15,068 nucleotides of DNA, taken from positions 1-15,068 of the forward strand of contig CANHOE010000022.1 in the NCBI GenBank assembly GCA_947462175.1, given 5' to 3'. Position numbers and translations under genes: made by a program. Each line of letters begins with the position of its first letter. Position 1 is the first letter of the stretch. Shown here one piece after another: positions 8,136-14,397 of this stretch. The stretch comes from Burkholderiales bacterium (GTDB lineage Bacteria > Pseudomonadota > Gammaproteobacteria > Burkholderiales > Burkholderiaceae_C). The notes beneath the pieces were generated by a model that ran no database searches, had not been told where the DNA came from, and saw only the letters and a program-made list of their open reading frames with translations.

Positions 8136-8894
8136 TCAGTCCAGCGCGATCAGGCGTCGGCGCTTCTGAGTCTGGTCGATGTAGCGCTGCAGCGCACGCA
8201 GACTGTCGCTGCCGACATTGACCATCTCGCACCCCAGTCGAACACCACCGGCGTCGTGCTGCAGGGAAGTGACATGCTGGAGCCGCAGCGGCGTGCTGAT
8301 GCGGGTGTCCGCATCGAGGTCGATCTCGACACCATTGAGCAGCACACCCGGCTCGATCATCGGCACATCGTCGGGAAGGAACAATGCACAGCCGCCGATG
8401 CTGACGTCCAGCACGCGCAATGACAGGGGCATGTCGCGCAGCATCGGATGGCGCAACCGCGCGGAGGGAGCGTGCCGCACCAGTGGCCGCACGCGGTAGC
8501 CGTTGCGACGCTGAAAGCGGAACATGTCTCGCGGGTAGCCACAGCTGATCGCGCTCGTGCGCCCGTTGTGAACCAGCAGCAAGCCCTGCACATCGAACTG
8601 CACCTTCACGCTGTCGAGGTAGCCGACGGCCACCGCTTCATTGCATTCGATCAATGCCTGAAGCTGCGGGGATTGCGCATCGGCGCTGAAGCTGAGGACA
8701 CCGCGCGCTGCGTCGACCGTCCACAACGAGACCGCCACTGCGGTGCCATTCGGCGCGTTCAGGTTCAGCACCACATTGGCATCAAGCAGCTGCTTGAGCA
8801 TCGCCGCCAGTTCGGCGGGTGCAGTGATGTGGAAGTCGTCCAGACCCCCGTGGGCGGCAGCCACGGCGTCCAGCGGCATCGGCAACGTGTCCAT
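8136..8894 (-). CDS. ycgR: Flagellar brake protein YcgR (PilZ domain, c-di-GMP receptor)
   Basis: YcgR binds cyclic di-GMP and then acts on the flagellar motor (FliG/FliM or MotA in enterobacteria) to slow swimming. The 252-aa product matches the family length. The N-terminal YcgR domain covers about residues 20-120. A PilZ domain follows with both ligand motifs: RxxxR as R130-NGY-R134 within FRFQRRNGYR, and DxSxxG as D163-VSIG-G168. All key c-di-GMP contacts are therefore present, so binding is expected. It lies 15 nt downstream of fliT on the same strand and probably shares its transcript. No good ribosome binding site precedes the ATG at 8894; coupling to fliT translation is likely. A second in-frame ATG lies five codons in. 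Confidence 0.92.
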   Translation of the reverse strand: MDTLPMPLDAVAAAHGGLDDFHITAPAELAAMLKQLLDANVVLNLNAPNGTAVAVSLWTVDAARGVLSFSADAQSPQLQALIECNEAVAVGYLDSVKVQFDVQGLLLVHNGRTSAISCGYPRDMFRFQRRNGYRVRPLVRHAPSARLRHPMLRDMPLSLRVLDVSIGGCALFLPDDVPMIEPGVLLNGVEIDLDADTRISTPLRLQHVTSLQHDAGGVRLGCEMVNVGSDSLRALQRYIDQTQKRRRLIALD

Positions 8895-8909
8895 CTAGAC
8901 GGAATGCAG

Positions 8910-9209
8910 TCAGTGCAGCGTGGCGCGCGTGCCGCCCAGCAAGTGATCGAGACCTTCCAGCCAGGGTTCGGCCAAGACACGCACCTCGGCGTCATTGACA
9001 AGGATGCGCTGCATGATGCGCGACTTCAATTGAAGTTCGTCGCTGGCGAGCTTCTGATCGGCAGCGGCATGCTTGAGCTGCGAAATGAGCAGCGCGCAGG
9101 CGCCTTCGAGCTTGACCACGGCGTCCCAGTTGCCATCGCGGGCGGCCTCAAGCATGTCCTGGCTCGCGCGTTCGATGGCCTCGTAGTACTGCAGCAAGGT
9201 GGTACTCAT
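8910..9209 (-). CDS. fliT: Flagellar export chaperone FliT
   Basis: FliT chaperones the cap protein FliD; in Salmonella it also binds FlhDC and reports cap export. The 99-aa product is all-helical and the right size. It starts STTLLQYYEAIERASQDMLE and has a conserved-looking WDAVVKLEGACALLISQL segment, followed by helices with RIMQRILVNDAEVR. Sequence identity in this family is low, so the call leans on size, helical content and position directly after fliS. The ATG at 9209 is chosen over an upstream in-frame start at 9338 because GGGAT lies about 6 nt before it and the longer form would overlap fliS. It is followed closely by ycgR. Confidence 0.85.
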   Translation of the reverse strand: MSTTLLQYYEAIERASQDMLEAARDGNWDAVVKLEGACALLISQLKHAAADQKLASDELQLKSRIMQRILVNDAEVRVLAEPWLEGLDHLLGGTRATLH

Positions 9210-9244
9210 GGCAATCCCGGTTGATTTGGTTTGCGGCTGCAGCT

Positions 9245-9697
9245 TCATCCGTTGACGACTCGCTTGGGCGCCGGAGCAGCGGCCTGCGCCGCAATTTGCG
9301 ACCACGCATCGCGCAGTGGCTGCACGAGGTCTGCGCACTCCTGCAGCATCGCCTCGTCGTTGCGCAGGTTTGCCAACGTGAGTCGCTGCGACACGTAGCC
9401 ATAGAGCAGCCTGAGGTTGGCCGCCAGCTCGCCGCCAGACGCCATGTCGAGTCCGCCGATCAGTCCTTCTTCAACGATGCGGACCGCGCGGCTGATGTTG
9501 TGGCATTTCAATTCGATGTTCTTTGCACGCAGAGCGCCACGCGCTTGTGCGATCGATTCGAGCAGTCCGTCGTAGAGCATCTCGACCAATCGATGAGGGT
9601 TCGCACCATCGACGGCGGAGGTGACACCGACCTCACGATAAGCATTCGACTGACCGCTGAAGCTGGCATTTCGAAAGGGGTTGGCGGCGGCATACAT
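9245..9697 (-). CDS. fliS: Flagellar export chaperone FliS (flagellin chaperone)
   Basis: FliS binds the C-terminal helix of flagellin in the cytosol, prevents premature polymerisation and delivers it to FlhA. The 150-aa product shows the family hallmarks: an AYREVGVTSAVDGANPHRLVEMLYDGLL segment matching the conserved start of the helical bundle (cited here in outline), ALRAKNIELKCHNISRA, and an Ala/Pro/Lys-rich C-terminal tail. AGGA about 8 nt upstream supports the ATG. It has a sigma-28-like promoter of its own in the 74-nt gap after fliD, with the -10 some 30 nt from the start codon. fliT follows after 35 nt, so fliS-fliT-ycgR is a likely unit. Confidence 0.96.
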   Translation of the reverse strand: MYAAANPFRNASFSGQSNAYREVGVTSAVDGANPHRLVEMLYDGLLESIAQARGALRAKNIELKCHNISRAVRIVEEGLIGGLDMASGGELAANLRLLYGYVSQRLTLANLRNDEAMLQECADLVQPLRDAWSQIAAQAAAPAPKRVVNG

Positions 9698-9730
9698 CGC
9701 TTGTTTCCTGAAGAAGTCCGAGTGCTTTTT

Positions 9731-9758
9731 TTATCGGCACGGCGCACGCTGCACTTGA
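9731..9758 (-). promoter_or_regulatory. Sigma-28 (FliA) promoter for fliS-fliT-ycgR
   Basis: On the minus strand, TCAAGTGC (9751-9758) is followed after 12 nt by GCCGATAA (9731-9738), a perfect match to the enterobacterial sigma-28 -10. The spacer from TCAA to the -10 is 16 nt against the usual 15. It lies between the fliD stop and the fliS ATG; the start point would be near 9724, about 27 nt before fliS. Confidence 0.75.
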
Positions 9759-9771
9759 GCGCACGTTCCCT

Positions 9772-11229
9772 TCAGCTGTTCTTATTGTTCGTCGCGAAGA
9801 ATTGCTGGTTGATGTACGTGTTCAGACTGTTCAACTGGCTGATCTTGGTGTCGAGTCCGCCGTACTGTGCAAGCAGCCTCGCCTTGGTGGCCTCGATGCG
9901 GGACTGGTACTTGGCCACATCGTCATCATTGCGCTTGATCGAGGCCTGTATCGCGGCCGTGCGCGTCGTGACCGCACCGTCGGTCTGGATCAGGGCCTTG
10001 GTGAGCGTCTGCAGACGAACCGCCAGCCCAGCGGTCGGATCGCCGCTGGCACCCGAACCTGGATTGGAGAATGCCTTGCTCACTTCACCGAGGTTGCCCA
10101 GTGCCGCGGTGAGCTTGCTGTCGTTGACCGACAGGCCGCCGCCGGTCTGCAATTGGATACCAAGGTCGGACAACGTCTGGAACACCGACGAAGCGCCACT
10201 CGGAAACGTGATCGCCGAGCGCAACTGGCTCTTCAGCGACAGCGTGGCACCGTCGCCCTGCAGCGTACCCGCAGTCTTGGTGTCCGGGTCGTACTTGGTC
10301 TGCGCGTTGAGGTAGGTGTTGATGTCGTTGTACGACTTGACGAAGTCGTTGATGGCCTTCTTGAACGCATCGTTGCTGGGGCCCACCTGGATCTGCACCG
10401 GCGATGTGGTCACCTTGCCGAGGTTCAGCGAAACGCCCTCGATCGCGTCGGTGAACGTGTTGCTGGCAGAGCTCACCGCCAGGCCATTGATCGTTGCCAG
10501 CGCGTTCCTTGCGGGCACAGTCTGCGTCAGCTTGCTGGCAGCCGGCGTGCCCGGGTCGTAGACCAGGCTGGCCAGCGACGGCGGGTCGCTGGGCAACACC
10601 GGCGGCGCGGTGTCAGCGGTAGCGGTGATGCGGATTGCATTGTCAACGCCGGTGGCAGTGGACTTGATGGCCAGTCGGGCACCCGAGGCGTCCTTGACGA
10701 TGGACGCCGTCACTCCGGCATTCGCCGCGTTGATCTTGGCGCGCAGGCTTTCCAGAGAGTCCTCGCCCGCACCGATGACGATGTCGACGGTCTTCGGTGG
10801 TGTCTGGGGGGTGAAGGTGGTACCGCCACCATAGCCCCCGATCTCGATCTTCAGCGTACCTGTGCCCACCGAGGATGCGCTGCTGGCGTAGACGCCCGAG
10901 GCCAGCGACTGTGCCTGCGCAAGCTGCTGGACTTCCACGCTGTACGTGCCGGCTGCGGCGGTGGCGGTCGACGAGGGCGAGACCGCGCTCGGATCGGTGG
11001 TCAGCGCCGATGTCTGTTGCCACAGCTTGGGATCGGCAAGCCGTGCCACCGCATCCTGAACATTGGTCGTGTAGCTCTTGAGCAGTCCAAAAGACGACAG
11101 CTTGGCCTGCAGCACGGTCTTCTGCTTGGTGAGCAGAGAGACCGGGCGTTGCTCGATGGCGACCAGCTTGTCGACAATGCCATTGACGTCGAGACCGCTG
11201 CCGAGGCCAGGGGATGCAATAGACGTCAT
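9772..11229 (-). CDS. fliD: Flagellar filament cap protein FliD (HAP2)
   Basis: FliD forms the cap at the filament tip and folds and inserts flagellin subunits as they arrive. The 485-aa product opens with the family signature SIASPGLGSGLDVNGIVDKL and a heptad-rich region typical of the D0/D1 legs (VSLLTKQKTVLQAKLSSFG). A flagellin-hook-IN-like segment lies around residues 150-190 (ESLRAKINAANAGVTASI). The long C-terminal helix runs RIEATKARLLAQYGGLDTKI and ends in the helical tail that packs against flagellin. AAGGAG 7 nt upstream gives a strong start. It has its own sigma-28-like promoter and lies 131 nt after the stop of the downstream flagellin gene. Confidence 0.97.
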   Translation of the reverse strand: MTSIASPGLGSGLDVNGIVDKLVAIEQRPVSLLTKQKTVLQAKLSSFGLLKSYTTNVQDAVARLADPKLWQQTSALTTDPSAVSPSSTATAAAGTYSVEVQQLAQAQSLASGVYASSASSVGTGTLKIEIGGYGGGTTFTPQTPPKTVDIVIGAGEDSLESLRAKINAANAGVTASIVKDASGARLAIKSTATGVDNAIRITATADTAPPVLPSDPPSLASLVYDPGTPAASKLTQTVPARNALATINGLAVSSASNTFTDAIEGVSLNLGKVTTSPVQIQVGPSNDAFKKAINDFVKSYNDINTYLNAQTKYDPDTKTAGTLQGDGATLSLKSQLRSAITFPSGASSVFQTLSDLGIQLQTGGGLSVNDSKLTAALGNLGEVSKAFSNPGSGASGDPTAGLAVRLQTLTKALIQTDGAVTTRTAAIQASIKRNDDDVAKYQSRIEATKARLLAQYGGLDTKISQLNSLNTYINQQFFATNNKNS

Positions 11230-11255
11230 CAGAACGCTCCTTCAGTGTTCGTGGG

Positions 11256-11282
11256 CTATCGGTCTCGCGCTCTGGAACTTGA
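11256..11282 (-). promoter_or_regulatory. Sigma-28 (FliA) promoter for fliD
   Basis: On the minus strand, TCAAGTTC (11275-11282), an 11-nt spacer and ACCGATAG (11256-11263) match TAAAGTTT-N11-GCCGATAA at 6/8 and 6/8 with exact spacing. The start point would be near 11249, about 20 nt before the fliD ATG at 11229. Confidence 0.7.
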
Positions 11283-11296
11283 GCCTGAAACGGCAA

Positions 11297-11330
11297 CGAC
11301 CCACCCAGCCCGCTCGGACCGCGTGGGTCG
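11297..11330 (-). terminator. Possible terminator hairpin after flagellin gene 1
   Basis: CGACCCAC (11297-11304) and GTGGGTCG (11323-11330) form a perfect 8-bp stem with an 18-nt loop between the flagellin stop and the fliD promoter. A smaller TTTCG/CGAAA hairpin (11333-11345) precedes it on the minus strand. No clean T-run follows, so this is a weak terminator at best. Confidence 0.3.
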
Positions 11331-11360
11331 CGTTTCGACGCGAAATCGCAGCGTTCCGGA

Positions 11361-12557
11361 TCAGCCCTTCAGCAACTGCAGCACCTGCTGCGGCAGCTGG
11401 TTGGCCTGCGCGACCATCGCGGTGCCGGCCTGTTGAAGGATCTGCGCACGTGAGAGGTTCGCAGTTTCCGAGGCGAAGTCGGCATCGACGATGCGGCCCC
11501 GCGCTGCGGAAGTGTTTTCCGACTGGGTCGCGATGTTGGACACCGCAGTCTCGAAGCGGCTCTGCACCGCGCCCAGCGTGGCGCGAGCGTTGTTGACCTG
11601 GTCGAGCGCATCGTCGACCTGCTTGATGGCCAGCCAGGCGTCCTCGGTGCTCGCGACCGACAGCGTGCCGAAACCAGCGACGGTGGTCGAAGCCACGGTC
11701 GCACTGGTGTCGCCGATACCGGTCTCAGCCACGGTGAAGCCGCCAAAAGTGACTGCCGCAGCGAGACCGGTGGAGTCGAGTGTGCTCGAGCGGAAAGCCA
11801 GCGCGTAGTCGCCATCGGCTTCCTTCGACAGATAGGCGGTCACCCCGGTGTCGGAGGTGCGTCGGTTGATGGCTTCGGCCACTTGGCCGAGGCGCTCTTC
11901 AGCACTGCGTGCCACGCCGAGGCCGGACAGCGGGTATTCGAAGCCGCCGACCGAGATGGCCAGCGTGCCGGAGGCCACCGCAGTCAAGGTGGTGACAGCT
12001 CCTGAGCTGATGTCGGGAATATCGGCAGATCCGTAGGTGACGTTAGACAGCCCGTCGGTGCTGACGTTGGTCAGCGCCGCGATGGTGATGGCTTCACCCG
12101 AGTTGGCACCAATCTGGAAAGTAGCCGCTGTGAAGCTGCCGTCGAGCAGCTTGGTTCCGTTGAACGAAGTCTGCTTGGCGACGCGGTTGACTTCATCGCT
12201 GAGCTGCGCCACTTCGGACTGCAGCGCCGCGCGGTCGGTCGCACTGTTGGTCGCATTGGCCGATTGCACCGCCAGTTCGCGGATGCGTTGCAGCGAATCG
12301 CCGACCTTGCCTAGCGCACCCTCAGCCACCTGCGCCAGCGAGATGCCGTCGTTGGCATTGCGCGAAGCGACGTTCAGGCCGCGGATCTGTGTGTTCATGC
12401 GCTCGGCGATCGCCAGGCCAGCGGCGTCGTCCTTGGCGCTGTTGACGCGCAAGCCTGACGACAGGCGCTGGATCGACGTCGCCAATGACGCTTGCGACGA
12501 GTTCAGATTGCGCTGCGCGGTCAGCGAGTTGATGTTCGTGTTGATCGTCTGGGGCAT
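11361..12557 (-). CDS. fliC: Flagellin FliC (paralog 1, downstream copy)
   Basis: This is a filament subunit of 398 aa. The conserved N-terminal D0/D1 region starts PQTINTNINSLTAQRNL and contains LSSGLRVNSAKDDAAGLAIA and LQRIRELAVQ, the TLR5-recognised segment of beta/gamma flagellins. The C-terminal D1/D0 region contains TLGAVQSRFE, ENTSAARGRIVDADFA and QANQLPQQVLQLL. The central Ser/Thr/Ala-rich region of about 180 residues includes an IN-like segment (QVAEAINRRTSDTGVTAYLS). The ATG at 12557 has GGAG about 8 nt upstream; a longer frame to 12596 adds 13 residues absent from the paralog. It lies 227 nt downstream of flagellin gene 2, behind a terminator. I found no TCAAGT-type promoter, so its expression is unclear. 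Confidence 0.97.
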   Translation of the reverse strand: MPQTINTNINSLTAQRNLNSSQASLATSIQRLSSGLRVNSAKDDAAGLAIAERMNTQIRGLNVASRNANDGISLAQVAEGALGKVGDSLQRIRELAVQSANATNSATDRAALQSEVAQLSDEVNRVAKQTSFNGTKLLDGSFTAATFQIGANSGEAITIAALTNVSTDGLSNVTYGSADIPDISSGAVTTLTAVASGTLAISVGGFEYPLSGLGVARSAEERLGQVAEAINRRTSDTGVTAYLSKEADGDYALAFRSSTLDSTGLAAAVTFGGFTVAETGIGDTSATVASTTVAGFGTLSVASTEDAWLAIKQVDDALDQVNNARATLGAVQSRFETAVSNIATQSENTSAARGRIVDADFASETANLSRAQILQQAGTAMVAQANQLPQQVLQLLKG

Positions 12558-12710
12558 GTTCGGTCTCCAACGTCTACAGAAGCCGGAACCGACCACCTGC
12601 CGGATCCGTCGCAGTCAAGAAGACCGCTGTTGATGTGACGAATTCTGGAGAATCAGTTGAGCCGCCATTCGATCGATAAGGTGCGTGAACTCCCGCTTAA
12701 TTGCGCGCCG

Positions 12711-12740
12711 AAAAGAAAAATGCCCGGCATGGCCGGGCAT
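12711..12740 (-). terminator. Intrinsic terminator of flagellin gene 2
   Basis: ATGCCCGGC (12720-12728) and GCCGGGCAT (12732-12740) form a perfect 9-bp GC-rich stem with a 3-nt loop. On the minus strand it is followed by TTTTTCTTTT (12711-12719, read in reverse). It lies 45 nt past the flagellin-2 stop at 12785, a textbook intrinsic terminator separating the two flagellin genes. Confidence 0.88.
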
Positions 12741-12784
12741 TCGGGAGAAAAGAAGGGCCGCGCGAGCGGCGCCTGCTTCGTCTC

Positions 12785-13981
12785 TTATCGCAGCAGCTGC
12801 AATACCTGCTGCGGCAACTGATTGGCCTGTGCCACGATCGCGGTACCAGCCTGTTGCAGCACCTGCGAGCGGGACAGGTTGGCAGTTTCCGAAGCGAAGT
12901 CCGCGTCGACGATCCGACCACGTGCAGCCGAGGTGTTTTCCGACTGGATCGCGATGTTCGACACGGCGGCCTCGAAGCGGCTCTGAACTGCACCGAGCGT
13001 GGCGCGAGCGCTGTTGACCTGGTCGAGCGCGTTGTCGATCTGCTTGATCGACAGCCAGGCGTCGTCGGTGGTTTCGACGGAGAGAGCATCGATGCCCTGA
13101 ACCGTGCTGCCAGCAATGGTCACGCTGCCATCGGCGAAGCCAGTGGAGGCCACAGTGAAGCCGGTACCGAATGAAACAGCTGCTGCAGCGCCGGCCGTAT
13201 CGAGCTTGCTCGAGCGGAAGGCGAGGGCGTAGTCACCGTCGGTTTCCTTCGACAGATAGGCCGTGACGCCGGTGTCCGCGGTGCGACGGTTGATGGCCTC
13301 AGCCACCTGGCCCAGACGCTCTTCGGCCGAAATGGCGGCCTTCACGCCAGTGAGGGTGTACTCCTTGCCGTCGACAGAGATCGCCAGTGCGCCCGAAGCA
13401 ATTTCCGTCAGCGTCGTGACGGTGCCGGTGCTGATGTCGCCCAGATCATCCGCGCCGTAGGTCACGTTCGACAGCTTTTCCGCGGTGGCGTTCGTGAGCG
13501 AGGCGACGGTGATGTTGTCACCAGCACCCGAGCCAATCTGGAAGGTGGCGCCGCTGAGCGATCCGTCGAGCAGCTTGGTGCCGTTGAAGGTGGTGGTCTT
13601 GGCAACGCGATCGATTTCGTCGCGCAGCTGAGAGACTTCGTTCTGCAGCGCCTTGCGGTCGTCTGCGCTGTTGGTTGCATTGGAAGACTGAACAGCCAGT
13701 TCACGAATGCGCTGCAGCGATTCGGTCACCTTGCCCAGCGCGCCTTCAGCGGTTTGCGCGAGCGAGATGCCGTCGTTGGCGTTGCGTGCGGCGACATTGA
13801 GTCCGCGAACTTGCGAGTTCAGACGCTCGGCGATCGCCAGACCGGCAGCGTCGTCCTTGGCGCTGTTGACGCGCAAGCCGGATGACAAGCGCTGCAGCGA
13901 CGTGGACAACGAAGATTGCGATGTGCTCAGGTTGCGCTGAGCCGTCAGCGAATTCACATTGGTGTTGATGGTCAGTGCCAT
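12785..13981 (-). CDS. fliC: Flagellin FliC (paralog 2, upstream copy)
   Basis: This is a second flagellin of 398 aa, the same length as its neighbour and alignable with it throughout, including the usually variable centre (for example QVAEAINRRTADTGVTAYLS and DGDYALAFRSS are nearly identical in both). This points to tandem duplication. The N-terminus is ALTINTNVNSLTAQRNL; RIRELAVQ places the TLR5-type Arg at residue 91. The C-terminus ends QANQLPQQVLQLLR. AAGGAG 7 nt before the ATG at 13981 fixes the start; the open frame continues upstream to 14473 but is non-coding leader. It has a sigma-28-like promoter at 14224-14250 and its own terminator, so it is likely the main late-class flagellin. 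Centres differ in acidic and Lys content. Confidence 0.97.
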   Translation of the reverse strand: MALTINTNVNSLTAQRNLSTSQSSLSTSLQRLSSGLRVNSAKDDAAGLAIAERLNSQVRGLNVAARNANDGISLAQTAEGALGKVTESLQRIRELAVQSSNATNSADDRKALQNEVSQLRDEIDRVAKTTTFNGTKLLDGSLSGATFQIGSGAGDNITVASLTNATAEKLSNVTYGADDLGDISTGTVTTLTEIASGALAISVDGKEYTLTGVKAAISAEERLGQVAEAINRRTADTGVTAYLSKETDGDYALAFRSSKLDTAGAAAAVSFGTGFTVASTGFADGSVTIAGSTVQGIDALSVETTDDAWLSIKQIDNALDQVNSARATLGAVQSRFEAAVSNIAIQSENTSAARGRIVDADFASETANLSRSQVLQQAGTAIVAQANQLPQQVLQLLR

Positions 13982-14397
13982 GAAAAAGCTCCTTGTGTTG
14001 ATGAACTCCCGGCGTGGACGCCGGCTTTGCCTCGACAGAGGCGGGTCGCCCCACCTCGATCGAGCCAGTCTTCGGGCAGTCAGTGCCTGCGCACTTTCCG
14101 GTTGTCCCTGGACCGGCTGCGCCCGGCGGCAGTCATCCTGCAAATCCCCTTGAATGGGTTGTGGGCACTTGCGGTAGGCTGTTCCGGACCACGAGGCTTG
14201 GGACAGACGCCTCGTTGGAAATGTTTTCGTCTGCTCGTCTGGCGACTTGAGCAAATTTTGCGAACCGACACACCTGTCTTGGCGATAAGCGCAGACCACA
14301 ACGCGCTTTTCAACGCATCCAATGCGTCGCGTTCCTTCTAGATTCGATCGAACCGCGCCGCATGGCGCCACACGCCGCTTCGCTCGAGGATTCTTCG
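13982..14397. other. Intergenic region: flagellin-2 leader and divergent upstream of the TPR gene
   Basis: This 416-nt gap holds no gene I can support. On the minus strand it carries the flagellin-2 ribosome binding site (13989-13994) and tandem hairpins: CCGGCG/CGCCGG (14009-14024) and GCCTC/GAGGC (14029-14042). It also has a CTCGATCGAG palindrome (14055-14064), a CCGGT/ACCGG dyad (14098-14116) and the candidate promoter at 14224-14250. If that promoter is right, the transcript has a structured leader of about 235 nt. On the plus strand, GGCGATAA (14281-14288) resembles a sigma-28 -10 for the TPR gene but lacks a matching -35. Confidence 0.6.
14224..14250 (-). promoter_or_regulatory. Candidate sigma-28 (FliA) promoter for flagellin gene 2
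   Basis: On the minus strand, TCAAGTCG (14243-14250), an 11-nt spacer and GACGAAAA (14224-14231) match the consensus at 5/8 and 6/8 with exact spacing. The TCAAGT core is the same as at the fliD, fliS and small-gene sites. The start point would be near 14217, unusually far (about 235 nt) from the ATG at 13981. Confidence 0.5.

Noticed and set aside
9802..11436. 544-aa open frame on plus opposite fliD
   Set aside because: Antisense to fliD, Arg/Gly/Gln-rich, no domain features or ribosome binding site.
12653..12679. TCAG-N15-ATCGATAA on plus between the flagellin genes
   Set aside because: It points away from flagellin 1 into the 3' end of flagellin 2, and the -35 core is wrong; at most a weak antisense start.
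14281..14288. GGCGATAA on plus as a sigma-28 promoter for the TPR gene
   Set aside because: The -10 matches 7/8, but positions 14261-14269 do not resemble TAAAGT or TCAAGT; kept only as a remark.
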